Positions 1 through 13,253 of a stretch of DNA of 63,146 nucleotides are shown here, piece by piece; within the stretch, counting starts at the first letter, position 1, and every line of letters starts with the position of its first letter. The notes under the pieces are model-generated. The model made no database searches. It worked only from the letters and a program-made list of their open reading frames with translations, and was not told the origin of the DNA. This DNA comes from JACZXC01 sp036447375 (GTDB taxonomy: Bacteria > Myxococcota_A > UBA9160 > SMWR01), in NCBI GenBank assembly GCA_036447375.1, contig JAZFUU010000071.1, positions 1 through 63,146 on the forward strand, given 5' to 3'. Both the position numbers and the translations under genes were made by a program.

Positions 1-3276
<3,276 letters not shown>

Positions 3277-3280
<4 letters not shown>

Positions 3281-3828
3281 GTGCCCGATCTTCGGCGCCG
3301 CTGCCCGGTATTTCGCCGGGCCTGCCGCGTCTGCCGCGTCTCGAACTCGCCGCTATCGTGCAGGCTGACCCGAGACCTCTCGATGTGGGTCGACAGCACC
3401 ACCGTCGTTTCCGTGCGAGCCACCCCGTCGAGAGAGCGGATGGTTTCGATCAACTCTTCGAGGGTCTGAGTGTTCACGGTCTTCACCTTGACCATCAGAG
3501 TGTGGGCCCCGGTCACGTGATGACACTCCAACACGTCGGCGATCGCCGCGACCTGGCCCTCCAGGCCGGCGATGGCGGCGGCATGGTCCGTGCTGACACC
3601 GATGAAGGCCGTGACGTCCTTGCCCAGGCGACGCCCGTCGAGCACCGCCACATAGCCCACGACGACACCCGCTTCCTCGAATTTGTGGATGCGCTCGAGC
3701 ACGGCGGGCGCCTTGAGGCCAACCTTCTGCCCGATCTCGGACAGGGACTGCTTGCAGTCCTCCTGCAGCAACTCGAGGATGGCCCGGTCCGTGGTGTCGA
3801 ACTCCGGTGCAATCCGGTTGAACTTCAT
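3277..3828 (-). CDS. Lrp/AsnC-family transcriptional regulator
   Basis: 183 residues. The N-terminal ~60 residues fit an AsnC-type helix-turn-helix (FDTTDRAILELLQEDCKQSLSEIGQKVG), and residues ~65-140 fit the RAM ligand-binding and oligomerisation domain (DVTAFIGVSTDH, ECHHVTGAHTLMVKVKT). The last ~30 residues are an Arg/Ser/Gln-rich tail longer than usual. It lies directly upstream of gltB and overlaps its start by four bases, so it is the obvious local candidate to control glutamate synthase, as Lrp does for gltBD in enterics; that role is inferred. GGGAAG lies about 8 nt before the ATG. Effector amino acid unknown. Confidence 0.9.
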
Positions 3829-3852
3829 GGGTCATCTTCCCGAAAAACAAAA

Positions 3853-3882
3853 TAGATACGGTATAAGTCACACAATCGTCAA
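3853..3882 (-). promoter_or_regulatory. Candidate sigma-70-type promoter for the lrp-gltB operon
   Basis: The ~100 bases upstream of the lrp-type gene are strikingly AT-rich in a GC-rich window. On the minus strand TTGACG (3882-3877) is followed after 18 bases by TATCTA (3858-3853), about 25 bases before the start codon. The -35 box is good and the -10 box mediocre. The same AT-rich island could hold the regulator's own binding sites. No transcription evidence available. Confidence 0.35.
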
Positions 3883-3904
3883 ACAAATAGCGCTAAAAAT
3901 TCGA

Positions 3905-4687
3905 TTAAAACCTCGTTTTATTCGAATTCTTCGATGATTGGGTGAAATTTCCCTCAGGATGCCCCACGATGGCGCGCAGCCGGTCCGGGTGGTTCGTGAA
4001 CAGCCCGTCCACACCCAGGTCGAGAAGACGCCGCATGTCCTCCTCGGAGTCGACCGTGAACACATAGACCGCGAGGCCCTCGGCGTGGGCCTCCTCGATC
4101 AATTCCGGTTGGGCCAGCCCGACCCACGGGTTGAGAGCTTCCGCACCCACGGCACGAGCGCGTTCGAAGGCGCGACCGGGATCTCGAGGAGAGATCAATA
4201 GAGCGATCCGCGCCGCCCGGGATTCCGAACGCACCTCGTTCAGGACGGAGTCGTAGAACGAGGAAAACAGGGTCTCGCCCAACAGATCACGAGCCTCGAC
4301 GGCTTGCAGCGCCGCGGCCGGAAGCCCCGAATAGTCGCCCCGGGTTCCCCGCTTCAACTCGAGGTTGAACGGGATCTGCGAGCCGAAGCGACCGATCACC
4401 TCGTCCAATGTGGGAACGTGTTCCCCATTTCCGGCGTCGAGATCGCGAACCTCCGAGAGGGTGGCATCGGCGATCTCTCCCCGACCCCCGAGCCGCTCGA
4501 GCCCTTCGTCGTGCGCGATCACCACCGCTCCATCGCGGGTGCGGTGAAGATCGATCTCGATCATGTCGGCACGCTGCTCGACGGCCAATGCATAGGCGGG
4601 CAGGGTGTTCTCCGGCAGAGTGCCCGACGCGCCTCGATGGGCGATGACACGGGGCCGCGTGGGCCGAGGGGAGGCCGATCCGCTCAA
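3905..4687 (-). CDS. Glycerophosphodiester phosphodiesterase
   Basis: About 260 residues, hydrolysing glycerophosphodiesters to glycerol-3-phosphate and an alcohol. The N-terminus shows the GDPD signature VIAHRGASGTLPENT, then MIEIDLHRTRDGAVVIAHD with metal-ligand Glu/Asp and catalytic His, and later FNLELK; the end has GVDGLFTNHPDRL. I choose the TTG at 4687, which overlaps the glpK stop by four bases (TTGA), because the homologous region starts about a dozen residues later and no ATG/GTG fits. The frame stays open far upstream, but that part is antisense-like shadow of glpK. The glpK-gdpD pairing suggests an operon feeding glycerol and phospholipid head groups into glycerol-3-phosphate. No signal peptide, so cytoplasmic. 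Confidence 0.9.
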   Translation of the reverse strand: MSGSASPRPTRPRVIAHRGASGTLPENTLPAYALAVEQRADMIEIDLHRTRDGAVVIAHDEGLERLGGRGEIADATLSEVRDLDAGNGEHVPTLDEVIGRFGSQIPFNLELKRGTRGDYSGLPAAALQAVEARDLLGETLFSSFYDSVLNEVRSESRAARIALLISPRDPGRAFERARAVGAEALNPWVGLAQPELIEEAHAEGLAVYVFTVDSEEDMRRLLDLGVDGLFTNHPDRLRAIVGHPEGNFTQSSKNSNKTRF

Positions 4688-6204
4688 GCGTCTCCCTCTT
4701 CCGGAACCGGGTCGTCTTGAACCCAGTCGCGGGATCGCTCGACCGCTCGTTTCCAGCCGGCGCACAGAGAAGCTCGCTGATCGGCACGGATCGAGGGCTC
4801 GAACCGACGGCCTCCCGTGTCGTTCGTCTCGATCTCGGCAGCGTCTTGCCAGAAGCCCACGCCGAGTCCCGCGAGGGCTGCGGCGCCCATGGCCGTCACC
4901 TCGAGGACGGCCGGACGCTGGACGGGAATGCCCAGAATGTCCGCCTGGAACTGCATCAGGAAGTCGTTCTGAGCCGCCCCGCCATCGACACGCAACGTGT
5001 CCAGGACGAGCCCCGAGTCCGCCTGAAGACACTCGACCACGTCGCGGGTCTGATACGCGATCGACTCGAGAGTGGCGCGGATCACGTGTTCTCGGGTGGT
5101 CCCCCGGGTGAGCCCGACGAGAGCTCCCCGGGCGCGATCGTCCCAATACGGGGCGCCGAGGCCGACGAAGGCGGGCACCAGGTACACGCCTCCGGTGTCG
5201 TCGACAGAGCGGGCCGCGGCCTCGGAATCCGCCGCGTTCTCCAGCAGGCCCAGGCCGTCGCGGAGCCACTGTACCGCGGCGCCGGCCACGAAGATGCTTC
5301 CCTCGAGGGCATAGGTAAAGCGACCGTCGATTCCCCAACCGATCGTCGTAATCAGGCCGTTCTTCGAGACGGGCGCCTCCGGACCCGTATTCATCAGCAA
5401 GAAGCAGCCGGTGCCGTAGGTGTTCTTCGCGTCGCCGGGGGCAACGCAGCCCTGGCCGAAGAGCGCCGCCTGCTGATCTCCGGCGATCCCCGAAATGGGA
5501 ATCTCGGCCCCGAACCATTCCGGATCCGCGACTCCGAAGACACCGCTGCTGTCGCGAACCTCCGGCAGCATCGCCTGGGGTATCTGCAACGCGTCCAGCA
5601 GGAGATCGTCCCAGTCACGCCGATGGATGTTGTAGATGAGCGTTCGCGAAGCATTGGAGTACTCGGTGGCGTGAACACGCCCACGGGTGAGCTTGTGGAG
5701 CAACCAGGAATCGATGGTGCCGAACGCCAGTTCTCCTGCCTCGGCCCGCTTCTGCCCCCCCTCGATCGCGTCGAGAATGAAGCGAATCTTCGTCCCCGAG
5801 AAGTACGCATCGATCACGAGCCCGGTGCGAGCTCGCACCTCCGCTTCGAGTCCGCGCGCGCGCAGCTGGTCGCAGATGGGCGCGGTCTGGCGCGATTGCC
5901 ACACGATCGCTCGATGCACCGGGTCACCGCTGCCGCGATCCCACACCAACGCCGTCTCACGCTGATTCGTGATCCCGATCGCCGCGACGTCCGAACCGTG
6001 GGCGCCCGCTTTGGTCAGCACACCCCGAGCCGCCCGCAGCTGGCTGTCCCAGATCTCCATTGGATCGTGCTCGACCCATCCCGGCTTGGGAAAGTGCTGG
6101 GTAAATTCGTACTGGTCGATCGCGACCATCGACCCCGCGCGATCGAAGAGGATCGCGCGCGAGGAAGTCGTGCCCTGATCCAGGGCCATCACGTACCGGC
6201 TCAC
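4684..6204 (-). CDS. glpK: Glycerol kinase
   Basis: 506 residues, normal for GlpK (FGGY kinase). ATP-dependent phosphorylation of glycerol to glycerol-3-phosphate. Starts MSRYVMALDQGTTSSRAILFD, the phosphate-binding loop of the first FGGY domain. Further hallmarks are GWVEHDPMEIW, TNQRETALVWDR, the glycerol-contact stretch SNASRTLIYNIH, GIAGDQQAALFGQ, and RVDGGAAQNDFLMQFQADILG in the second domain. The start is a GTG at 6204 with a strong purine-rich Shine-Dalgarno just upstream (GGGAGGG). It overlaps the downstream phosphodiesterase gene by four bases. No glpF, glpD or glpR is seen in the window. Confidence 0.97.
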   Translation of the reverse strand: MSRYVMALDQGTTSSRAILFDRAGSMVAIDQYEFTQHFPKPGWVEHDPMEIWDSQLRAARGVLTKAGAHGSDVAAIGITNQRETALVWDRGSGDPVHRAIVWQSRQTAPICDQLRARGLEAEVRARTGLVIDAYFSGTKIRFILDAIEGGQKRAEAGELAFGTIDSWLLHKLTRGRVHATEYSNASRTLIYNIHRRDWDDLLLDALQIPQAMLPEVRDSSGVFGVADPEWFGAEIPISGIAGDQQAALFGQGCVAPGDAKNTYGTGCFLLMNTGPEAPVSKNGLITTIGWGIDGRFTYALEGSIFVAGAAVQWLRDGLGLLENAADSEAAARSVDDTGGVYLVPAFVGLGAPYWDDRARGALVGLTRGTTREHVIRATLESIAYQTRDVVECLQADSGLVLDTLRVDGGAAQNDFLMQFQADILGIPVQRPAVLEVTAMGAAALAGLGVGFWQDAAEIETNDTGGRRFEPSIRADQRASLCAGWKRAVERSRDWVQDDPVPEEGDA

Positions 6205-6330
6205 CCCGACCCTCCCCCCGACGACGGTACCGCCACGGGCGCCCGCCGGAATGCAGATGATACCGTGTGGCGGTCCGGACCCGGGTTTTCTAGTCCGCCC
6301 TATTACATGATCCCTCGTCGCAGCATTCGG

Positions 6331-7422
6331 CTAGATCTCAAAGACCGCTTCGACGAACTCCTGGGCGCGGAATTCCCGCAGATCCTCGACGGACTCGCCA
6401 ACACCGACGTATCGGATGGGAATGCCGAACTCGTCGGCCAGGCCCACGATCACGCCCCCCTTGGCCGTGCCGTCGAGCTTCGTCAGGATCAGCCCGGTGA
6501 CACCCGCCGCGCGAGTGAACTCCCGCGCCTGGGAGATCGCGTTTTGCCCGGTGTTGGCGTCGATTACGAGCAACGTCTCATGGGGAGCGCCCGGGAGGTC
6601 GCGTCCGATCACGCGCACCATCTTGGCGAGTTCGTCCATCAGTGGGCGCTGTGTCTGGAGTCGGCCGGCGGTGTCGATGATCGCGACCGCGGCACCGCGC
6701 GCCACGGCGACCTTGACGGTTTCGAAGGCGACGGCCGAAGGGTCCCCGCCCGAGGGGCCCGTAATCACTTCGCAACCCGTGCGTTCGCCCCAGAACTGGA
6801 GCTGCTCGGTCGCGGCCGCGCGGAAGGTATCGCCCGCGCCCAGCACGACCTGATCTCCCCGATCCCGGTATCGGGACGCGAGCTTGCCGATGGTCGTGGT
6901 CTTGCCGGATCCGTTAACACCGAGCACGAGAATCACGTGAGGCTTCCCGATCTTTTCGAGACCTCCCGTGGGTTCGACGCGCCGCAGCTTCTCCAGTATG
7001 GCCTCTCGAAGCACGCGCCGAACGACATCGACGCTGGCGCCCGCCGCCTTCTGCTTCACGCTCGACAGCAAGCTTTCGGCCGTCGCTACGCCGAGGTCCG
7101 CGCTGAATAGAATCATCTCCAGCTCATCGAGCACCGCCGCGTCGACGGAACGACCGCGGAGCAGGCTCCCGATGCGGCCGACGAGCGTCTCTCGCGTGGC
7201 ACCCAGGCTTTCGGCCAGGCCTGCCGGCGCCGCGGAGGCGGGCGGATCCGGTTCGCGTCGGTCTGCCGCGGTGGCGGCGACCTCCGGCGTGGGCCGGGAT
7301 CGGCGGATCCGACCGACTTCGGCGATCACGAGAAGCAGAATCGGAAGCGAAAAGATCAGGACCAGGGTGGCCAGCGGATGAACCCCGGCCCAGACGCTCA
7401 GCAGGTGCCACAGTTCGATCAT
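6331..7422 (-). CDS. ftsY: Signal recognition particle receptor FtsY
   Basis: 363 residues, SRP-type GTPase that docks ribosome-nascent chain-SRP complexes at the inner membrane. The C-terminal NG domain is complete: GVNGSGKTTTIGKLA (G1), DTFRAAATEQL, IIDTAGRLQTQRPLMDEL, TKLDGTAKGG, and the terminal GVGESVEDLREF. Instead of the long acidic A domain of enteric FtsY, the N-terminus has a hydrophobic segment (about residues 16-36) followed by a short Arg/Pro-rich linker, so this FtsY looks membrane-anchored by a transmembrane helix. It lies 16 bases downstream of smc, a common smc-ftsY pairing. Confidence 0.97.
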   Translation of the reverse strand: MIELWHLLSVWAGVHPLATLVLIFSLPILLLVIAEVGRIRRSRPTPEVAATAADRREPDPPASAAPAGLAESLGATRETLVGRIGSLLRGRSVDAAVLDELEMILFSADLGVATAESLLSSVKQKAAGASVDVVRRVLREAILEKLRRVEPTGGLEKIGKPHVILVLGVNGSGKTTTIGKLASRYRDRGDQVVLGAGDTFRAAATEQLQFWGERTGCEVITGPSGGDPSAVAFETVKVAVARGAAVAIIDTAGRLQTQRPLMDELAKMVRVIGRDLPGAPHETLLVIDANTGQNAISQAREFTRAAGVTGLILTKLDGTAKGGVIVGLADEFGIPIRYVGVGESVEDLREFRAQEFVEAVFEI

Positions 7423-7438
7423 CGAGCGCGGAGGATAG

Positions 7439-10400
7439 CTAGTGCAGGGACACGGACACCAACTTGCTGACGCCCTTTTGCTCCATGGTCACACCGTAGA
7501 GCGTGTCGGCGACCTCGATGGTTCGCTTGTTGTGGGTGATGATCACGAATTGGGACTCGCGCGCGAGTTCGCGCACGATCTCGTTGAATCGCTCCACATT
7601 GGCATCGTCGAGGGCCGCATCCACTTCGTCGAGCAGGAAGAACGGTGAGGGTCGCACCTGAAAAACGGCGACCAGGAGCGCGAGGGCCGTGAGGGTCTTT
7701 TCGCCGCCCGAGAACAGATTGACGTTCTGGAGACGCTTGCCCGGCGGCATCGCCATGATTTCGATTCCCGCATCGAGGATGTCTTCGGTCTCCGTGAGGG
7801 AAAGGCTCGCCCGACCGCCCCCGAACAAACGGGGGAAGTTCTCCGAGAAGCGCTTGCTCACCGCTTCGAACGTCTCCCGGAAGCGCTTGCGGCTGGTGCG
7901 GTTGATGCGAGCGATGGCGTCGCGGAGCGAGGCCAGGCTGCTGTCCAGATCGGCCTTCTGCTCGCTGAGGAAGCGGAGGCGTTCGCTCAGCTCCTCGTGC
8001 TCTTCGATCGCACCCAGGTTGACCTCACCCAGACTCTGAAGCCCGTCGCGAACCTCCGCGAGCTTCCGGACGCGTTCTTCATGGGAGAGCTGCATCAACT
8101 CCGCATGAACGCGCGCTTCCCGAGCCGCATCGGCCAGCGAGACCTCCACTCCGTCCTCGGGTTCCCCCTCTGCCGACTCCAGCGGCGACAGCGGCGGATC
8201 CGGATCCGTCCCGAGTTTCGGGGGCGTCCAGTCAGAGAGTTCGATCCCCCATTTTTCGCGGATCGAGTCGGTCAGGTGGGTCAGCCGCAGTTCGGCCTCG
8301 CGTTGGGTGAGCTCCGCCGACCCCATCTCGTCGCGACGGGCTTCGAACTCGCGTCGCAGGCCCCGGCCCTCTTCCTCGATCTCGCCGAGGCTCGCGGCGA
8401 TCCGATCGTAGGCCTCGCGCTTCTCGTCGGAGCTGGCCCGGGCCTGCTCTTCCCGGCCCAACAGCATCTCCAACGCCGACTGCGACTCGCCGATCTCCGC
8501 CGCCAGATCTTCGCGGCGCGCCTCGCCCTGTTCGATTTCTCGCTCCCGCTGCGCAATCCACTCCCCGGTTTCACGGGCTGCGGCGCGAGCGCGCTCGAGT
8601 CCCACCACCAGTCGATCGCGCCGTTCGACCCGCCCGGCGTGCTCGACGCGACGCTCGGTCGCGACGATGTCGCACCGCGATGCCTCGCGCACGGCCGAAC
8701 CCAGACGCAACAGCAGGGCATCGAGGTCGCGCTGACGATCGGTACGCTGCAGTCGCGCCTCTTCGAGCTGCTGAGCCCGCCGTACTCCCTCTGTTGACAG
8801 CGCGTCGCGCCCCGCCTGCAACCCCGATCGCTCCGCCGCGCGACTCTCGAGGGCTTCGTTCAAGGTCTTCACGCGCTCGTTCGTGCGTTCCAGGTCTTTC
8901 TCGTGGTTCGCAACGGCGAGGGCGGCTGTGTGGTGCCGATTGCGCAAGTTGTCGAGTTCATCGCCGGCCCGGGACCGGGCCGCCTCGGCCTCTCGCGACG
9001 CGGTCTCGCGCACAGCGACCTCGGCGTCGAGGTCCGCCACCTCGGCCGTGAGATCGCGAATCTCGCCCATCCGGCCCAGGAAACCGCTGCCCGCGCTCGC
9101 GGACTGCGAATCATCGCCACCGCGCGCGATTCCATCGGGGGCCAGCACGTCGCCGGTCCGGGTGACGAAGGTCGCGGGGAGTCGGCCGCCGCCGTAGATC
9201 TCGAGCACCTCGGTCAGTCCGTCGACGAGATTGACACCACCCAGGAGCGCGCGAGCCAGCCCTTCGTAGCCCGGTCGGGGGTGGACGCGGTCGAGCAGTG
9301 GCTGGCCCAGAGGAACGATTCCAATCGCCTGGACCTCCACCGGCGGCAGCGAGACGAGGATTCCGCGGCCGGCGCCGGCGGATCGAAGCCGATCGAGGGC
9401 CGAGACCGCTCCCTGGGTCTGATCGACCACGATCGCCTCGCAACGATCGGCGAGCACGGCCTCAACCGCCCTCTCGACCTCGCGGTCGACCTCGAGCACG
9501 TCGCGCAACAAGCCGCGCACGCCCAGCTCACGTCGTTCATCTTCGTCGAGGGACAACAGGTGTCGCGCCCCCTCACCGACATCTTGTCTTCGCTCGGTCA
9601 CCTCACGCAGCGAAGTCAGCCGGGAGCGGCGGGTCTCGCGGCGCTCCCGCAGCTCTGCCAGGGCCGACGTCGCCGCACGCTCCCCCTCCACGGCCCGGGC
9701 GTGGGCATCGAGTGCCGCCCGGACGAGTCCCATCAACCGATCGCGCTCTCCCAGCAGATCGCGAAGTGCCGTCTCCAGATCCCGCTGCTCTCGATCCGCT
9801 CGTGACACCTCCGACTGACCGGCTTCGAGGTTCGAGTCGGCGCTGCGCATGCGGGCATCGAGCTCGGCGCCGCGGTCTTCGACCCCCGCCACCCGGTCCT
9901 CACCCCGGGCGATCGCCGTCAAGAACTCGACCACCGCAGCGTTCGCTGCGTCGCGCTCGGCCTCGAGCTCCTGAAGCCGTTCTCTCGCCTCCCGGGCTTC
10001 GGCTTCGGCGCTGCTCAATCCGTCCGCCTCGGACTCCAGAGCGCGCTCCACGACACGCGCCTCGTCTCCGGTCTCGAGGGCCTCGACCTCCTGGCCCCGC
10101 AACTGATCGCGGAGGCCTTCGAGTTCCTCGCCCCGGTTGGCGATCGTCTCGGCCAGCAGCGCTCGCTCGCGCCGCGCGAACTCGATCCGGCCCTCGTGGT
10201 GCTTGATGTCGGTTCGCAGCGTGAGCAGGACCTCGCTGCCCTCGCTGAGCAGGCGTTCCGATTCCGCGCGCTCGACACGCTTCTGCTGGGTTTCGAGCTC
10301 GCGCTGAGCCAGCCGGGTCTCCAGCGCGGTCACATCATCACGCAGGGCCTGGCGACTCCGTGTCGCCGCCTCGGTTTCGGCCAGCAATTCGGCGCGGCCG

Positions 10401-11104
10401 TCGGCGGCGAGGGAGAGATCGAGCACGCGGACCGTCTCCCGCAGACGCTTGTAGCGGGCGGCTTTCTTCGCCTGCCGCTCGATCGAAGTGATCTGACGGC
10501 GGATCTCCGAGAGAATATCCGTCACCCGCAGCAGGTTCTGCTCGGTGGACTGCATCTTGGACTCGGCCTCTCGTCGCCGGGCCTTGTATTTCCCGATTCC
10601 GGCCGCTTCCTCGATCAGTGTGCGCCGATCTTCCGGTCGAGCCGACACGATCTCGGCGATCTGACCCTGCTCGACGATGGTGTAGCCCTTGGTCCCGATT
10701 CCCGTATCGCGAAAGAAATCCTGCACGTCGCGAAGCCGACACGGGGTGCCGTTGATCAGGTACTCGGACTCGCCCGAGCGGTACAGGCGGCGGGCGATCT
10801 GGATTTCGCTGTAGTCGGAGAATTCCGGAGGGCCCGAGCCGTCCGAGTTTTCGAAGGTCAGCGTGACCTCCGCCATGCCGATGGCGGACCGCCCCTCGGA
10901 CCCCCCGAAGATGACGTCCTCCATGGACTTGCCCCGCAGTCGGCGGGGAGCCTGCTCACCCATCGCCCAGCGCATCGCGTCCACCACGTTCGACTTGCCG
11001 CAGCCATTCGGACCCACGACGGCCGTGATCCCCGGCTCGAATCGCATACTCGTCTTGTCCACGAACGATTTGAAGCCATTGAGATCGAGGGTCTTGATGC
11101 GCAA
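7439..11104 (-). CDS. smc: Chromosome partition protein Smc
   Basis: 1221 residues, typical for bacterial SMC. N-terminal ATPase half with GPNGCGKSNVVDAMRWAMGEQ (Walker A), then long heptad-rich coiled coil, a globular hinge in the middle (around residues 500-660), a second coiled coil, and the C-terminal head with LFSGGEKTLTALALL (signature) and FFLLDEVDAALDDANV (Walker B). Condenses and segregates the origin region with ScpA/ScpB, neither of which is present here. The start is TTG at 11104 with GAGG five bases upstream, immediately before MRIKTLDLNGFKSF. It is the first gene of the smc-ftsY pair. Confidence 0.97.
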   Translation of the reverse strand: MRIKTLDLNGFKSFVDKTSMRFEPGITAVVGPNGCGKSNVVDAMRWAMGEQAPRRLRGKSMEDVIFGGSEGRSAIGMAEVTLTFENSDGSGPPEFSDYSEIQIARRLYRSGESEYLINGTPCRLRDVQDFFRDTGIGTKGYTIVEQGQIAEIVSARPEDRRTLIEEAAGIGKYKARRREAESKMQSTEQNLLRVTDILSEIRRQITSIERQAKKAARYKRLRETVRVLDLSLAADGRAELLAETEAATRSRQALRDDVTALETRLAQRELETQQKRVERAESERLLSEGSEVLLTLRTDIKHHEGRIEFARRERALLAETIANRGEELEGLRDQLRGQEVEALETGDEARVVERALESEADGLSSAEAEAREARERLQELEAERDAANAAVVEFLTAIARGEDRVAGVEDRGAELDARMRSADSNLEAGQSEVSRADREQRDLETALRDLLGERDRLMGLVRAALDAHARAVEGERAATSALAELRERRETRRSRLTSLREVTERRQDVGEGARHLLSLDEDERRELGVRGLLRDVLEVDREVERAVEAVLADRCEAIVVDQTQGAVSALDRLRSAGAGRGILVSLPPVEVQAIGIVPLGQPLLDRVHPRPGYEGLARALLGGVNLVDGLTEVLEIYGGGRLPATFVTRTGDVLAPDGIARGGDDSQSASAGSGFLGRMGEIRDLTAEVADLDAEVAVRETASREAEAARSRAGDELDNLRNRHHTAALAVANHEKDLERTNERVKTLNEALESRAAERSGLQAGRDALSTEGVRRAQQLEEARLQRTDRQRDLDALLLRLGSAVREASRCDIVATERRVEHAGRVERRDRLVVGLERARAAARETGEWIAQREREIEQGEARREDLAAEIGESQSALEMLLGREEQARASSDEKREAYDRIAASLGEIEEEGRGLRREFEARRDEMGSAELTQREAELRLTHLTDSIREKWGIELSDWTPPKLGTDPDPPLSPLESAEGEPEDGVEVSLADAAREARVHAELMQLSHEERVRKLAEVRDGLQSLGEVNLGAIEEHEELSERLRFLSEQKADLDSSLASLRDAIARINRTSRKRFRETFEAVSKRFSENFPRLFGGGRASLSLTETEDILDAGIEIMAMPPGKRLQNVNLFSGGEKTLTALALLVAVFQVRPSPFFLLDEVDAALDDANVERFNEIVRELARESQFVIITHNKRTIEVADTLYGVTMEQKGVSKLVSVSLH

Positions 11105-11348
11105 ACGATCCTCACAGCCATTCCGACGGGCCGGACGAGTCGGGCGGACGGCCGCCGACCGAACGGTGCCATGGCGGTCTAGCGATACCTTGGGGGGAGG
11201 TCAATAGTTGGTACCACCCTCGCTGGGGGATCCGCAAGCCTTCGATGGCGTCAAGCCGCTGCGAGGCGAGCCGCAGGCTCGCCGTGCGGGTCCAAGGCCG
11301 AAGGCCGCGGAAGTAGATCGGACGGGCCCGCCGATAACCCGCCGGGAC
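11105..11348. other. Intergenic region with a short perfect hairpin
   Basis: 244 bases without a convincing gene, between the smc start and the stop of the ABC exporter gene. It contains a palindrome GGCGAGCC-GCA-GGCTCGCC at 11265-11283 (8-bp stem, 3-base loop) followed by a weaker GGCC-rich inverted repeat. There is no T-run on either strand, so it is not a classical intrinsic terminator. The region should hold the smc promoter, but I could not define hexamers. Confidence 0.45.
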
Positions 11349-13253
11349 CTAACCTGCGGCGGCGGAGGCTCGCTCGTGATGGCCATACTGCAGTCGGTAG
11401 AGCCGGTAGTAGACACCCCCCAGCGCGAGGAGTTCGTCGTGGGACCCCGACTCCACGACGGATCCCTTGTGCAGCACATGGATCCGATCGACATCCCGGA
11501 TCGTCGAGAGGCGATGAGCGATCACGAGAGCCGTCTTCCCCTCCATCAGAACGTGGATGCCGCGCTGGAGCAGCGCCTCGGTCTCGGTGTCGATGGCGCT
11601 GGTGGCTTCGTCGAGAACCAGGATGTCCGCGCCGTGGGCCAGGGCACGGGCGAAGGACAGCAACTGCCGCTGCCCGGACGAAAAATTCGATCCGCGCTCG
11701 CGGATCTCGGCACCGTAGGCATCGGGGAGCGCCTCGATGAACCTGTGGGCCTGGACAGCGCGGGCCGCCGCGCGAACGGTCTCGGAGCTGATGTCCTCCC
11801 GATCCAGCGAGATGTTCTCCTCGACGGTTCCGCTGAATAGAAAGACATCTTGAAGAACCATCGCCACTCTGCGGCGCAGATCCTCCTGGCGCATCGCGCG
11901 CAGGTCCACGCCATCGATGCGGATGCTCCCCCGCGTCACGTCGTAGAATCGCGTCAGCAGATGGATGATCGTGGTCTTCCCGGCTCCCGTGGCGCCCACG
12001 ATCGCCACCCGCTCGCCCGCTTCGACGCGGAACGAGACATCGCGAAGCACCCAGTCGTCGCCCTGATAGGCGAACCAGACGTTCTCGAATTCCACGGATC
12101 CTCGGGCCCGGGTGTGCGTGGGAGCGGAGGTGGCTCCGGGCGGATTCGCGATCTCGGGCTCGGTGTCCAGCAGCTGAAAAATCCGCTCGCTGCTGGCCAT
12201 CGACGACTGCATCACCGAGTACTTGGCGGATAGATCCCGCAGCGGCATGAAGAAGCGGCGCATGTAGTCGATGAACACGTACAGGGTTCCCGCTTCGGCG
12301 AGCCCCGTCGCCTTCCAGACAATGACCGCCACCGTGATTCCCTGGGCCAGCTCCACCACCGAGAAGAGCGCTGATTCGTAACGTATCGACTGGATCCACG
12401 AATCCCGGTGGTCCGCGTTCAGCTGGCCAAATTCGCGAAAGTTTCGGCGCTCTCGCGTAAATAGCTGCACCACCTTCATGCCCGTGACATTTTCCTGGAT
12501 GTAGGTGTTGATGCGGGCGATGCGCACCCGGACCCGCCGGTAGGCGCCACGCGCCTTGAAGCGAAAGATCATGGCCACGACGGCCAGCACCGGCACGACA
12601 CCCAGGGCGAAGACCGCCAAACGGCTGTCCACCGCAAACAGCACCGCCGCGAAGCCCACCATCTTGAGAATGTCGGTCAGGCCGGCAACGATCCCCGCCG
12701 AGAACATCTCCGCGACGTTTTCGACGTCGTTCGTCGCTCGAGTGACGAGTCGCCCGACGGGGTAGCGGTCGAAGAAGCCCAGATGCAGGGTCTGGATGTG
12801 CCCGAACACCCGCCGCCGCAGATCCCGCATCGCGAACTGGCCGGTACGAGCCATCAGAAGCATGTACGCGAACTGGACCACCGTGTTCATCGCCATCACG
12901 GCCAGGTAGAGCCCCCCCAGCCACAAGAACTGCGAGAATCCCTCCGGCGCGACGAGGATCCCGCGGATTCGCGCGAAGCCTTCCCCGGGCTCCGGCGGGC
13001 CGATTCCCGCAGCCTGATCCAGCCCTGTCTTGATGATCCAGGCGGGCGCAGCTTCGAAGGCGAAGATCGGCACCACCAGCGCGAGGGTCAGGGCGATCTG
13101 GGCCTTGTAGGGCGCCACGTACTGCCAGAGTCTCGCCATCAGGCGAGCGTCGTAGGCCTTGCCGAGGGCCTCCTCTTCGTGCATCGCCTCCCGGGCGCTG
13201 GCACTCAGCCCCTGAGACGGCGTCCCATTGCCGCGGGGGTCGGGGCCGGTCAC
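11349..13253 (-). CDS. ABC exporter half-transporter, catalytic-site subunit (MdlB/TM288-like)
   Basis: 634 residues: an N-terminal six-helix exporter domain followed by a nucleotide-binding domain. Walker A is GATGAGKTT; Walker B is ILVLDEATSAID with the normal catalytic Glu. The signature loop is FSSGQRQLL rather than LSGGQ, a degenerate form. Together with the upstream partner, whose Walker B has Asp in place of Glu, this is the arrangement of heterodimeric exporters with one consensus and one degenerate ATP site. The ATG overlaps the partner's stop (ATGA), implying coupled synthesis in equal amounts. Substrate unknown; a lipid, drug or glycan is possible. Inner membrane. Confidence 0.92.
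   Translation of the reverse strand: MTGPDPRGNGTPSQGLSASAREAMHEEEALGKAYDARLMARLWQYVAPYKAQIALTLALVVPIFAFEAAPAWIIKTGLDQAAGIGPPEPGEGFARIRGILVAPEGFSQFLWLGGLYLAVMAMNTVVQFAYMLLMARTGQFAMRDLRRRVFGHIQTLHLGFFDRYPVGRLVTRATNDVENVAEMFSAGIVAGLTDILKMVGFAAVLFAVDSRLAVFALGVVPVLAVVAMIFRFKARGAYRRVRVRIARINTYIQENVTGMKVVQLFTRERRNFREFGQLNADHRDSWIQSIRYESALFSVVELAQGITVAVIVWKATGLAEAGTLYVFIDYMRRFFMPLRDLSAKYSVMQSSMASSERIFQLLDTEPEIANPPGATSAPTHTRARGSVEFENVWFAYQGDDWVLRDVSFRVEAGERVAIVGATGAGKTTIIHLLTRFYDVTRGSIRIDGVDLRAMRQEDLRRRVAMVLQDVFLFSGTVEENISLDREDISSETVRAAARAVQAHRFIEALPDAYGAEIRERGSNFSSGQRQLLSFARALAHGADILVLDEATSAIDTETEALLQRGIHVLMEGKTALVIAHRLSTIRDVDRIHVLHKGSVVESGSHDELLALGGVYYRLYRLQYGHHERASAAAG

Noticed and set aside
4717..7110. 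Long plus-strand open frame (about 800 codons) opposite glpK and ftsY
   Set aside because: No recognisable protein; it is the antisense of two certain genes, a common effect of high GC.
11265..11283. Hairpin as a Rho-independent terminator
   Set aside because: No T-run on either strand.
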